Source: an uncultured Prochlorococcus sp.
Lineage (GTDB): Bacteria > Cyanobacteriota > Cyanobacteriia > PCC-6307 > Cyanobiaceae
DNA: 64,000 nt
Direction of reading: 5' to 3'
Assembly: GCA_902618335.1 (NCBI GenBank)
Contig: CACNAI010000001.1
Span: forward strand, 1-64,000
The notes below the pieces were generated by a model, which saw only the letters and a program-made list of their open reading frames with translations, did no database searches and was not told where the DNA came from. The translations under genes and the position numbers were made by a program. Within the stretch, counting starts at the first letter, position 1, and every line of letters starts with the position of its first letter. Of this stretch, positions 35,357 to 42,751 are shown one piece after another.

Positions 35357-36277
35357 ATGAACAAAACAAAAAAAGGTCTTTCAACCAAAATTAATAATCC
35401 AAAAAATCTGAATTTAATTATTAATTCAGATACATATAAATTGGCTTATGAAGATATTAGTTTGCTCAACAGAAACGAAATGCGCGGAGTAAGAATGCTG
35501 CTTGAAATTACTAAACCAGATTTAATCCTTGAAGAAAATAACATTATTTCAACCATAATAATTTTTGGAGGGGCAAGTATTGCAGAAGAATCAAAAACAA
35601 AAGAAAAAATTGAAGATATAAAAAAGTTAATTAAAAAAAATCCTTCATCGGTTTTGCTTAAACGAAATATAAATAGATTAGAAAATTTGCTATCAATGAG
35701 TCACTATTATCAATCCGCAAGGGAGTTTTCTAAACTTGCTTCAATTAATAATCAAAATAAAGCCTGTCATTCTAATGTAATTGTTACTGGTGGGGGGCCA
35801 GGAATTATGGAAGCTGCTAATAGAGGAGCGTTTGAAGCAAATTGTAAATCTATAGGGCTAAATATCAGTCTCCCCAATGAACAAATTCCCAATTCTTTTA
35901 TAACTCCAGGCCTATGCTTTAAATTTAATTATTTTGCATTAAGAAAGATCCATTTCGTCATGCGATCAGTAGGAGCAGTATTTTTCCCTGGAGGTTTTGG
36001 AACATTAGATGAATTATTTGAACTATTAACACTCCGTCAAACAGGAATGAAAGACCAAATCCCAATAATACTTTTTGGAAGAGAATATTGGAATAAGATA
36101 ATTAACTTCGAATATCTAGCTGATCTTGGATTAATTTCAGATGAACACCTAAATCTTTTTGAATATGCCGACACTGCGTCCGAAGCATGGGAAATTATCA
36201 AATTATCAAATACCTCAAATAATGATAGGAATACAAAAAATAATAAAGCTTCCCATAACACATCAGACTTACCTTAA
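35357..36277 (+). CDS. LOG-family protein (lysine-decarboxylase-like; cytokinin-type phosphoribohydrolase fold)
   Basis: 306 residues from ATG 35357; a TTG at 35348 would add three. Signature motifs are TGGGPGIMEAANRGAFEANC and FFPGGFGTLDELFELLTLRQ, i.e. GGGxGIMEA and PGGxGTxxE, with the catalytic Arg of FALRKIHFVMRS. The family cleaves nucleoside-5'-monophosphates to free the base. Its stop codon lies inside the repeat that starts the genomic island. Confidence 0.88.
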   Translation: MNKTKKGLSTKINNPKNLNLIINSDTYKLAYEDISLLNRNEMRGVRMLLEITKPDLILEENNIISTIIIFGGASIAEESKTKEKIEDIKKLIKKNPSSVLLKRNINRLENLLSMSHYYQSAREFSKLASINNQNKACHSNVIVTGGGPGIMEAANRGAFEANCKSIGLNISLPNEQIPNSFITPGLCFKFNYFALRKIHFVMRSVGAVFFPGGFGTLDELFELLTLRQTGMKDQIPIILFGREYWNKIINFEYLADLGLISDEHLNLFEYADTASEAWEIIKLSNTSNNDRNTKNNKASHNTSDLP

Positions 36278-36304
36278 AAGGAAATTTAATGGATGATAAA
36301 TTTA
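36272..36304 (+). repeat. Left-border copy of the EVE-upstream repeat
   Basis: 33 bases aligning without gaps to 47223-47255 in copy C with five mismatches by eye (28/33); core GGAAATTTxATGGATxATAAA. It overlaps the stop codon of the LOG gene and marks where core gene content ends. Together with the copy at 49289 it brackets the island in direct orientation. The coding part of the repeat is absent here. Confidence 0.6.
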
Positions 36305-36365
36305 CATCAAATAATGTTTAGCTGATTTCTAACTCTAAAAATTCGCCGAGATACCCCTTATTAAA

Positions 36366-36384
36366 AAAGTAGCCTGGCTACTTT
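36366..36384. promoter_or_regulatory. Perfect 19-bp palindrome
   Basis: AAAGTAGCC and GGCTACTTT flank a single T. With such a tight centre it is more like a protein-binding dyad than a terminator, though a longer-loop hairpin after the LOG gene is possible. It lies about 90 bases after that gene's stop. Confidence 0.45.
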
Positions 36385-36435
36385 ATAATGAAGAATGAGA
36401 TTGGATGATTGCAATACCAAACCAACCTTTAAAAT

Positions 36436-36543
36436 TTAATAGTAAGGAGTATAAGGAACCTCAGTTTTCAATGAATCCCCATAGTAACTTTCTGCTGACT
36501 TCACTAAGATCCAATAAAAGAAATTTAGGAATGATTTTTCCAT
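36436..36543 (-). CDS. Small NFFYW-family protein
   Basis: 35 codons. LNFFYWILVKSAESYYGDSL aligns with VNFFYWLLMRSAESHYGESL in the gene at 43211. The aromatic amphipathic head and SAES-x-YG-x-SL motif are shared, the tail less so. Function unknown. Confidence 0.65.
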   Translation of the reverse strand: MEKSFLNFFYWILVKSAESYYGDSLKTEVPYTPYY

Positions 36544-36655
36544 AGGAATATCTGTAGCTTTTATTATTCAAATCAAAATTTCAAATAAAAACAATGAAGA
36601 AAATACTTATTTACAAGAGGATTAGATTCCCTTCGTTATTTCATTATGAATAGCT

Positions 36656-36745
36656 ATGTATGAAATGCTACTAATACTTGTTTTATCAATGAATTTAGTA
36701 TTATTGCTTATTGATTCCAGTAATTACTGGAGATATATTAAATAG
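36656..36745 (+). CDS. Tiny membrane protein
   Basis: 29 codons: one helix (MLLILVLSMNLVLLLI) and a short polar end DSSNYWRYIK. It precedes the EWLD-family gene by 21 bases. Confidence 0.45.
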   Translation: MYEMLLILVLSMNLVLLLIDSSNYWRYIK

Positions 36746-36766
36746 AATATTTATACAGTAAAATTT

Positions 36767-36883
36767 ATGAGCACTCAAAATAGTCAAAACCATAAAAAAC
36801 AAGCACAAAATAATACTGAATGGTTAGATGAATTAATCAACAAGATTGAAAATATGAAAAACAAAATATCAAGCACTTTTTAA
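36767..36883 (+). CDS. Small EWLD-family protein
   Basis: 38 codons. TEWLDELINKIENMKNKI is shared almost exactly with KEWLDKLINNIEDMKNKI of the gene at 39923. The N terminus is polar and unrelated. Probably a short amphipathic helix; function unknown. Confidence 0.6.
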   Translation: MSTQNSQNHKKQAQNNTEWLDELINKIENMKNKISSTF

Positions 36884-37097
36884 TGAATAGAATCTTCTAA
36901 TATTTATCTCTCGACTCACTACAATTTACAGATACAAAAAAATATCTTTTCTTGGCATTTACTTTCACAATAGTTTTTAAAATAGTACCTTTTTTAGGTT
37001 TTTGGATAAAAATCCATTCTAACCTTATTCGAACTTTTTATTGATTAAGAGTTGATCTAATGCAGAGGGGGTCTCTTTTTTTAACTTTTTCTTCCCG

Positions 37098-37316
37098 TTA
37101 TTCTGCTTCTTCTTTAACTTCAATTGTGTTTACCTCTTTCGATTTTACTTCCTCTTCTTTTACTTCAACCTTTTTTAACTTTTGCTCTTCCGTTTTAACT
37201 TCAACTACTTTTGATGATATGGATTCAAACTTTCCCTTAATAAAATTTACTATGAAGATTAATATTGGAACATGGGCTAGTCCACCCATTATCACTTTAG
37301 TTTCCGAATAATACAT
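37098..37316 (-). CDS. Membrane-anchored Lys/Glu repeat protein
   Basis: 72 residues (63 from the ATG at 37289, MGGLAHVPILIFIVNFIKGK, which starts the helix and is the better start). The rest is KVEVKEEEVKSKEVNTIEVK-like, a run of alternating Val-Glu-Val-Lys. The plus-strand ORF over the same bases is its shadow. Confidence 0.6.
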   Translation of the reverse strand: MYYSETKVIMGGLAHVPILIFIVNFIKGKFESISSKVVEVKTEEQKLKKVEVKEEEVKSKEVNTIEVKEEAE

Positions 37317-37460
37317 TTGTAAGTTAATGAGAACTAGAATATTTAAGCATAAATTTAATTTTTAAATTGCTTTTATTAAGCCAATCAACATTAATAATCA
37401 TTGCCTTGATTCGTAGATCAATAATCTTGCTATTAATTGAATAGAGACTTTTTTTATTAA

Positions 37461-37550
37461 ATGTCATTACACGTATTTCTAATGAACATGTGTGTTGTAG
37501 TTATAGCCTTGCTTATCAGAAGAGAAATTAAACTTAAAAAAGCGAGATAG
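37461..37550 (+). CDS. Tiny membrane protein
   Basis: 29 codons; one helix (LHVFLMNMCVVVIALLI) and basic tail RREIKLKKAR. Three bases separate it from the next tiny gene. Confidence 0.5.
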   Translation: MSLHVFLMNMCVVVIALLIRREIKLKKAR

Positions 37551-37553
37551 ATT

Positions 37554-37673
37554 ATGAAGACACAAATTTTCAAAGAGCATTACATTCCAAATGTCCATGC
37601 TATTACTCTTTTACTAATGCTGCTTCTATGTCTTTGGTTACCTCTAGCCCTAAGATTCTTATTAATAATTTAG
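37554..37673 (+). CDS. Tiny membrane protein
   Basis: 39 codons; helix [20 protein letters not shown]. Likely co-translated with the gene at 37461. Confidence 0.5.
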   Translation: MKTQIFKEHYIPNVHAITLLLMLLLCLWLPLALRFLLII

Positions 37674-37834
37674 TCGAACAAATTAGTTAATATTATTACC
37701 AACAAACTCAGCCATATCAAAATTTTATCCAAACTTTTACATACTAAATAACAAACCGAGATTGAGTTCGGTTGAAAATAAGGAAGCACTTAAATATTAA
37801 ACTCTGTGATAAATAGTCTTAAATGACAAAGACA

Positions 37835-37985
37835 CAAAACATGAGAGCGAAGTTCAGCAGCAAGCTAAGAGTCTTGGAAGTAATCTTCATTAATTAAAAA
37901 GGTTTTTGTACTCGTGTGTAAGAGTACGGAGTTAACCTTGAAACCGCTAGCCTCAAGTCCTTAGACCACTTATACCGATAAAATA
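37835..37985. ncRNA. Candidate structured RNA region
   Basis: A GC-richer block in AT-rich surroundings. It contains GTACTC/GAGTAC (stem around 37908-37930), CTTGA/TCAAG flanking an ACCGCTAGCC centre, and GGAGTTAACC. No good ORF covers it (a 24-codon frame begins near 37823). Strand is undecided. It could be a small RNA or a decayed tRNA-like insert. Confidence 0.35.
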
Positions 37986-38115
37986 TATTCATGACAAGTT
38001 TAGGCAAATCAATTTAGCAAACTAATAGGTTTGCTATTCATCTAAGTATTTTCACTTATATGTTGAGTTGAAGACTTTAAATAATAAATTTTTGTTTTTG
38101 ATTTATATATTAATT

Positions 38116-38271
38116 ATGGACAAAGAACATTTAATTGATTTAATATCTTCCAGCATTATTTCTGAGATTAAAGATCTCGAAATTAATGAGGAAAAATTTA
38201 TTGAAAATAATTATTTAAATAATCTGAATTTAAATCAGCTTAGGATAATTTCTAAAGAATTTATTTTGTAA
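38116..38271 (+). CDS. Small hypothetical protein, paralogue of 20054-20209
   Basis: 51 codons from ATG 38116. An upstream in-frame ATG (38068) would add 16 hydrophobic residues, but the paralogue at 20054 starts at the equivalent MDK. MDKEHLIDLISSSI and NLNLNQLRIISKEFIL are the conserved ends. Confidence 0.65.
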   Translation: MDKEHLIDLISSSIISEIKDLEINEEKFIENNYLNNLNLNQLRIISKEFIL

Positions 38272-38349
38272 TTTTAATTGAATATTGATTTAAATAAATG
38301 AGATTATCTTTACTATCATTTAATTTTACTAAGTTAATACCTTTTTTAT

Positions 38350-38529
38350 ATGAATGATTCAGAAGAATTTAAACCTAGCCTTAAACAAATAAATGAGGAT
38401 ATCAGACCTACATGGGAAGATATCAAAAAACAATCAGAAGTTTTAGTTAACAAACTTGGTTGTCCTAGATCATTTGTTGGAGGGATGCTTCATGCAATAG
38501 CAAGTGACTTCTCTGAAATGAAAAATTAA
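38350..38529 (+). CDS. Small soluble hypothetical protein
   Basis: 59 codons. Acidic head, then TWEDIKKQSEVLVNKLGCP and FVGGMLHAIASDFSEMKN. A faint match of spacing to the protein at 17198 is noted there. It is followed six bases later by another small gene. Confidence 0.6.
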   Translation: MNDSEEFKPSLKQINEDIRPTWEDIKKQSEVLVNKLGCPRSFVGGMLHAIASDFSEMKN

Positions 38530-38535
38530 GAATAA

Positions 38536-38685
38536 ATGAAAAACTTATTACTTGCACCACTTTTCAAACTATTCAACAAAAGCACTTTCCTCTCATCACT
38601 AAATCAAAACTCTTGCCCTGTTTTAGATGCGGAGGAAATAAAAAAGCAAGAACAAAAAGATGCTATTAGGAAGTTATATCCATAA
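38536..38685 (+). CDS. Small hypothetical protein
   Basis: 49 codons. MKNLLLAPLFKLFNKSTFLS is amphipathic; the C terminus is charged (EEIKKQEQKDAIRKLYP). One Cys. Not recognised. Confidence 0.5.
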   Translation: MKNLLLAPLFKLFNKSTFLSSLNQNSCPVLDAEEIKKQEQKDAIRKLYP

Positions 38686-38758
38686 TTTTATAGCTTTCCA
38701 AATCCCTTAATTCTTTTTTCTGATTTATATCCTGCCTTTTTACATTCTTCTGGCTTTA

Positions 38759-38953
38759 TTGTTTGGATTACTATCTGTTCTATATTGGTATTTTGTTAGT
38801 CTCCATGTACCACTTTCAATAGAAAGATATTTAACTCCATTGAATAACAATATTGCTTTTACTACTTTCTTTGGTTGGCTTTATATTCTTTGTAAAACAA
38901 AAATAATAAAATTCTTACTGAGAGATGATGTGGTCCGAGCATTAAAGATTTAA
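38759..38953 (+). CDS. Possible small membrane protein
   Basis: 64 codons from a TTG start. Two hydrophobic stretches (LLSVLYWYFVSLHVPL; IAFTTFFGWLYILC) and a basic end. No ribosome site or paralogue found. Confidence 0.4.
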   Translation: MFGLLSVLYWYFVSLHVPLSIERYLTPLNNNIAFTTFFGWLYILCKTKIIKFLLRDDVVRALKI

Positions 38954-39004
38954 TTAATCATGATTAAATCAATCTTAAGGATTCATGCAAAATATTTGAA
39001 ACCG

Positions 39005-39326
39005 ATTAATTTAATTGTACGACAGTTCTGGTGATCGACTCGACCAAGGTTGACCAACTAGATCTTCACTAATCCATGGTCTGCAATACCAAGGTAAATT
39101 AACTTATCTAACCTTTACGGAAAGAAAGTTAAGTGATCAGAAATTAAACTTTCGGGATTAATTCTGAACTATCTTAAAAATAAAGTCGTTTGTAAAGCAT
39201 GAAGAAGTGAGTAATCACTTTTACTTTCAAAACTAATTTATTAAGAAATTTCTTAATCTGATTATTAAATAGATCTCCTTTCTGTCGTCACCATTTAAAA
39301 AAGACCTGTAAAAAGGTCTTTTTTTA
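39005..39326 (+). ncRNA. Candidate non-coding transcript with terminator
   Basis: No ORF of note in about 300 bases. A GC-richer start (GTTCTGGTGATCGACTCGAC and GGTTGACCAAC words) is followed by AT-rich sequence and then a clear terminator: AAAAGACCT and AGGTCTTTT around GTAAAA, with a T tract (about 39299-39326). A plus-strand small RNA would explain it. The start is not defined. Confidence 0.4.
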
Positions 39327-39376
39327 TGTCTTAAATTTTATTTATTGACTGTTAATCCACAAATAACTAAATATTT

Positions 39377-39508
39377 TTATCTCGCTCTTTCGCGATCAGT
39401 TAATGCTTTTTCAAAAGTAAAAAAGAAAGTACAAATGCTATTCAATGCAACCAACAAAAGAACTACTGATCTTCCATGTTGATTTAATTGAAGTGATCTT
39501 TGATTCAT
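39377..39508 (-). CDS. Small membrane protein
   Basis: 43 codons. GRSVVLLLVALNSICTFFFT is the helix, ending in FEKALTDRERAR. It is four bases downstream of the 39513 gene on the same strand, so probably one transcript. Confidence 0.55.
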   Translation of the reverse strand: MNQRSLQLNQHGRSVVLLLVALNSICTFFFTFEKALTDRERAR

Positions 39509-39512
39509 ACTC

Positions 39513-39695
39513 TTAATAATCATCGTTGTAATCGGATGGACTACCAGTTAAAGAACAAACAACTGATTCCTCTTTTTTCATTTCTTTTATTTCCATTATT
39601 GGCCTGCCCATTTTCTTAAGAACATCTATATCTTCTTTAGTCTGACAGCGAGCAATTATGTTTCCTTTTTGATCAAAGCAACTGTAGTAAGTCAT
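39513..39695 (-). CDS. Small hypothetical protein
   Basis: 60 residues. MTYYSCFDQKGNIIARCQTK begins with a short beta-like stretch with two Cys, followed by EDIDVLKKMGRPIMEIKEMK and an acidic end (SDYNDDY). Soluble; not recognised. A nested-dyad repeat lies just upstream (39718). Confidence 0.65.
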   Translation of the reverse strand: MTYYSCFDQKGNIIARCQTKEDIDVLKKMGRPIMEIKEMKKEESVVCSLTGSPSDYNDDY

Positions 39696-39717
39696 TTTAT
39701 TAAAGCAATTTAAAGTT

Positions 39718-39765
39718 TATGGTTGATTTCAGTTGCAGCAACGCAACCGACTCATGACAACCATA
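39718..39765. repeat. Nested-dyad element, copy 1
   Basis: Outer arms TATGGTTG / CAACCATA and inner arms CAGTTGC / GCAAC. The same element lies at 42488-42533 in the opposite orientation, sharing the outer arms, the CAGTTG core and the word CTCATGACAACCAT. It is 22 bases upstream of the start of the 39513 gene. Confidence 0.6.
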
Positions 39766-39818
39766 TTTCTAATTTAGGTCAGACAAAGATTTAAATGGCT
39801 AAAAAAACCATACCTCTT

Positions 39819-39896
39819 TCCGTACCTAAATGTTCCTCAAACCGCACATATTAGATACGCAGTGTTTAAGTCAAATCAATTAGAACAAAGAGGTAA
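39819..39896 (+). promoter_or_regulatory. Upstream element shared with 34161-34236
   Basis: CCGTAC (39820), TGTTCCTCAAA, CCGCACA (39842) and TCAAATCAATTAGAACAAA occur in the same order and similar spacing as upstream of the gene at 34256. It ends about 27 bases before the start of the EWLD-family gene at 39923. Confidence 0.55.
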
Positions 39897-39922
39897 TTAA
39901 ACGAATATACAAAGGAGAATTT

Positions 39923-40060
39923 ATGAGTGGAGATTTTGAGACTCTTGAAATTAATCAACCAAAAATTAAATATTTAAAACCAGCAGACCATAAAGAATGG
40001 TTAGACAAATTAATTAATAATATTGAGGACATGAAGAACAAGATATTAAAAGATTCTTAG
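39923..40060 (+). CDS. Small EWLD-family protein
   Basis: 45 codons with AAAGGAG at 39911-39917. The C-terminal KEWLDKLINNIEDMKNKI repeats that of the gene at 36767. The N-terminal MSGDFETLEINQPKIKYLKP is polar. Function unknown. Confidence 0.65.
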   Translation: MSGDFETLEINQPKIKYLKPADHKEWLDKLINNIEDMKNKILKDS

Positions 40061-40195
40061 AAATTTAAGAAAGAAACTTTTTCTTTGGATCTTTAGTTTG
40101 AATGAGAAGCAATTTAAAAAAGAATTTAAATTTTGTATTTAAGGTAACCGCTTTTTTATGAGCATTATTCAGAATAAGAGTCCGACTATTTTTTT

Positions 40196-40339
40196 ATGGA
40201 AAAAAATTTAGATGAAAATTCTTATGAAAAAAGAATTGAAAATATAGAAAAAGGAAAATCATATTTAAAAAGTAATGGATTTTTTAAATCAAAATATAAT
40301 CTTTTCGAAGACATACAAAGATTTATCTATAAAAGGTAA
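40196..40339 (+). CDS. Small charged hypothetical protein
   Basis: 47 codons. YEKRIENIEKGKSYLKSNGF is helical and highly charged; the end FEDIQRFIYKR is basic. Not recognised. Confidence 0.5.
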   Translation: MEKNLDENSYEKRIENIEKGKSYLKSNGFFKSKYNLFEDIQRFIYKR

Positions 40340-40457
40340 TTTAAAAAATATTTTTTACTTTTGATTAATTAAATCTCTCCACAAGCAAGCCATCACATAA
40401 AAGAAAGAAAGACTTGAAAAGGTTAGGAGAAAAAAAGAATGGGTCAATTTTCTATAA

Positions 40458-40562
40458 CTAAATTAGACCAAATAATCCTGCAGTAAAACCAACAGCTGAA
40501 AAGGATATGAACTCAATCAAATCTCTAGGTGCAGAGTTCATAAATAAACCGATTTGAGTCAT
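40458..40562 (-). CDS. Tiny hydrophobic protein
   Basis: 34 codons. LIEFISFSAVGFTAGLFGLI is the hydrophobic C-terminal half. It lies immediately after the secreted Cys protein gene at 40567 on the same strand. Confidence 0.45.
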   Translation of the reverse strand: MTQIGLFMNSAPRDLIEFISFSAVGFTAGLFGLI

Positions 40563-40566
40563 GATT

Positions 40567-40761
40567 TTATGATTTGAGAGAATCTTTTAAATCAAACTTT
40601 TCAGCTTTTTCAGTTTGACATTCAGTATCATCTTCAGCGCATTTGATTTCAGCTTTTTTGTTCATGTGGCTACTACAACCGCCGGCTATAACTGGTAAAG
40701 ACGTTGTAGCCGTAAAACCAGTTAAACATGCAAAGGCGATATAAGGAAAAAATCTTTTCAT
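40567..40761 (-). CDS. Small secreted cysteine-containing protein
   Basis: 64 residues. A signal peptide is clear (MKRFFPYIAFACLTGFTATT, then SLPVIAGG). The mature part has four Cys in GGCSSH, IKCAED and DTECQTE, and a charged end. It may be periplasmic; the GGC site could also be a lipobox variant. Confidence 0.6.
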   Translation of the reverse strand: MKRFFPYIAFACLTGFTATTSLPVIAGGCSSHMNKKAEIKCAEDDTECQTEKAEKFDLKDSLKS

Positions 40762-40842
40762 TTAATTGTTACTTTATGTAAACTTATTATGTTACATAAA
40801 AAGCTCAAGTGTGAGTAGCTGATAATTCGCGATCAGCTCAAA

Positions 40843-41019
40843 CCAACCATCACTTCCCTAAATAGAAACTTTGATAGATAATAAACATATAAAAAAATCC
40901 TGATTCTAGCAAAATTCTAGCAGATAAATTACTCCCAATCCATTGATATGACTGAAGAAAATTTTTGGTTAATGAACTATGTGCCAATAGTCATAGCAAT
41001 GGATTTCAAAAACCTATAA
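40843..41019 (+). repeat. Degenerate EVE-gene 5' copy A
   Basis: Block 1 (40843-40885, core CCTAAATAGAAACTTTGATA) matches the region upstream of the EVE gene. Block 2 begins TTGATATGACTGA (40943) and keeps an ATG (40948) and the start of the EVE frame: MTEENFWLMNYVP, against MTEINYWLMKSEP. It then diverges and stops after 23 codons (41019). This is the most diverged of the three copies. Confidence 0.75.
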
Positions 41020-41047
41020 AAAATATTCACGATATGTTCACGATTTA

Positions 41048-41251
41048 ATGGCTTCACCTTCGAGTTGGGAATTCTATAAAGAAGAACAAACTAAAATTTT
41101 ATGGGTCCATATTTGTACCCAAGATTTAACAGGTATAGCTATATCAATTAATAAATGGTGGAAGACAAGATATCCAGAGTTCAAAATGAGAATAGTTTTT
41201 AAAAAAGAATTCGACCATATAAAAATGCAAGAGCAGCAACAGCAGCAATAA
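41048..41251 (+). CDS. Small hypothetical protein with Gln-rich tail
   Basis: 67 residues. WEFYKEEQTKILWVHICTQD, then ISINKWWKTRYPEFKMRIVF form a plausible small alpha/beta unit; the end is KMQEQQQQQ. It starts 28 bases after EVE copy A. Not recognised. Confidence 0.6.
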   Translation: MASPSSWEFYKEEQTKILWVHICTQDLTGIAISINKWWKTRYPEFKMRIVFKKEFDHIKMQEQQQQQ

Positions 41252-41327
41252 AATTAATCTTTGGTAAATTTTGATGCTGAATATTTTAACTATTCAGCTA
41301 ATATCTATTTAGTAAATTAATGAACAA

Positions 41328-41483
41328 ATGAATTCCGCATTTGCAAAAGTCTCAAATTTAAAAGTTAACAGGTCTTCAAAAATAGCTATTACGCTAGCAT
41401 CATCAACTTTCTTTTTATACGCATTAGGTCAAGCACCTATTTTCAAAAATATTCTTGCAAGTGCTTTCTCTTGTTCTGGCTAA
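41328..41483 (+). CDS. Small protein with one hydrophobic segment
   Basis: 51 codons. IAITLASSTFFLYALGQAPI could be a membrane anchor or signal; the end is ASAFSCSG. Not recognised. Confidence 0.45.
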   Translation: MNSAFAKVSNLKVNRSSKIAITLASSTFFLYALGQAPIFKNILASAFSCSG

Positions 41484-41485
41484 AA

Positions 41486-41547
41486 AAATACTTATTTACA
41501 AGAGATGCTGAGAATCAAGAACATACTGATTGACAGTCGATCTAAAA
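41486..41547 (+). repeat. Two dispersed repeat words side by side
   Basis: AAATACTTATTTACAAGAG (41486-41504) is identical to 36601-36619. CTGATTGACAGTCGATCTAAA (41526-41546) matches 33435-33455 with one difference. Both lie in the leader of the 41575 gene. They show the accessory zones share mosaic sequence. Confidence 0.6.
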
Positions 41548-41574
41548 TAATGGGAAACTAGCTTCTCTTTTAGT

Positions 41575-41970
41575 ATGAAGTTAAAGAATATTTTAAAAAC
41601 TACTGGGAGTCTTCATATCCTATTGGGATTTTTAATTATTTTCCTACTAATTTTTTCTGTGGAAACTATCGCAGGCAACGCTTCAAGTGAAACATTGCTT
41701 CTTGTAAGAGGGACTGCAGATGTTGTAGCAGCTAGTAATTTAGGGATAGGATTCTTATTGATTATTTGCAGCTCTATTAAAGATAACAAATCTTTAAAAA
41801 AAGTTTTATCAGGTGAACTAGCTTTAATGGCTTGTTTATTAGCAGTAGCCTTATTCAATACTTTTAATGCTGGAACAATTGTTGATGGAGGTCCTCCACC
41901 TCCTTTTTGGGTTGTTTTAATAGTGAACCCCATATTATGTACTTATGGATTAGTTAAAAGGAAAAAATGA
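41575..41970 (+). CDS. Four-helix membrane protein
   Basis: 131 residues with four helices (LHILLGFLIIFLLIFSVETI; VVAASNLGIGFLLIICSS; LALMACLLAVALFNTF; FWVVLIVNPILCTYGL). Resembles small uncharacterised DUF4345-like membrane proteins. It overlaps the lipoprotein gene by four bases (ATGA). Confidence 0.65.
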   Translation: MKLKNILKTTGSLHILLGFLIIFLLIFSVETIAGNASSETLLLVRGTADVVAASNLGIGFLLIICSSIKDNKSLKKVLSGELALMACLLAVALFNTFNAGTIVDGGPPPPFWVVLIVNPILCTYGLVKRKK

Positions 41971-42209
41971 AACGCTTAATTTTATTTATCCCCTCTATAG
42001 CTTTGATGTGGGGTTGTACCAATACATCAAATAAATTAGATACTCTTGAGATTTCTAACACCCAAAGACAGAGAGAAGTTTGTCTGGATTGGTATGGCTA
42101 CAGAATTGATACCAAGAAGGCAATTAATGATTTAAATCTCAAAATTAAAACCGAATCAGAATTGATGACTTATTGTGATTTCTTTAAGAATGTAGCTGAT
42201 ACAAAATAG
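41967..42209 (+). CDS. Small lipoprotein
   Basis: 80 residues. MKRLILFIPSIALMWGC is a lipoprotein signal with Cys17 as the likely lipid site. The mature part contains two Cys (REVCLDWYGYRID; MTYCDFFKN). It starts within the stop of the membrane protein at 41575, so the two probably act together. Confidence 0.65.
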   Translation: MKRLILFIPSIALMWGCTNTSNKLDTLEISNTQRQREVCLDWYGYRIDTKKAINDLNLKIKTESELMTYCDFFKNVADTK

Positions 42210-42241
42210 TAAAGATTCGATATCTGCAATATATTTTTGAT

Positions 42242-42436
42242 CTATTTAATTTCTAACTTCTCCGCCTTCCTCAATATTTGACTCTTCAAAAAAACAAGCG
42301 CGTCTAATTTTTCTTCTTTTTCTTCAATATTTGCAAATTTCATCTCTGCAATTTCAACAATTGCTTTATTAACATTTTTAAGCTGTTTCTTAATAATTCT
42401 TTTTGGGGTTTTAATTGATTCCATTGGAATTATCAT
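42242..42436 (-). CDS. Small coiled-coil-like protein
   Basis: 64 residues, helical and highly charged: KRIIKKQLKNVNKAIVEIAE, then EEKEEKLDALVFLKSQILRK. A second ATG five codons in (MESIKTPKR) is possible. The nested-dyad element lies 50 bases upstream. Confidence 0.6.
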   Translation of the reverse strand: MIIPMESIKTPKRIIKKQLKNVNKAIVEIAEMKFANIEEKEEKLDALVFLKSQILRKAEKLEIK

Positions 42437-42487
42437 TTTCTTTATATTCCCTTTATTTTCTTAAAATTCAAGTCCTAGGATTAATTC

Positions 42488-42533
42488 ATGGTTGTCATGA
42501 GGCAGTTGCAGGGATACAACTGAAGCCAACCAT
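42488..42533. repeat. Nested-dyad element, copy 2 (inverted)
   Basis: Outer ATGGTTG / CAACCAT and inner CAGTTG / CAACTG arms. Its reverse complement aligns with 39718-39765, with about nine mismatches over 46 positions by eye. See the paired entry. Confidence 0.6.
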
Positions 42534-42653
42534 AAATTATTAGAGATCAATTCAAGATATAAAACAAACTCATATAACTAAAGAGATAGTGATGTATTTA
42601 AGAACCACGAATATCTATTAGTAACACTTCTAATACCAATTAATAAACAAAAT

Positions 42654-42677
42654 AAAGGGGCATGTGTTTGCCCCTTT
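42654..42677. terminator. Perfect 9-bp hairpin
   Basis: AAAGGGGCA and TGCCCCTTT with a six-base loop. The T-rich side is on the minus strand (upstream A-rich on plus), so it could terminate leftward transcription. Confidence 0.5.
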
Positions 42678-42751
42678 CGAGTCTTATGCACTCATTATCT
42701 AAAAAGTCGGTGAGTGCTTTTGACTCCTGAATTATTTCTACTCCTGTTGAA

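Noticed and set aside
37060-37311. Plus-strand Ser/Thr/Phe-rich ORF of 83 codons
   Set aside because: It is the antisense of a Val/Glu/Lys repeat protein with a good membrane anchor on the minus strand.
37880-37985. tRNA-like word pattern (CCGCTAGCC, TCAAG, CACTTATACCG)
   Set aside because: No complete cloverleaf with acceptor stem and T loop could be drawn on either strand.
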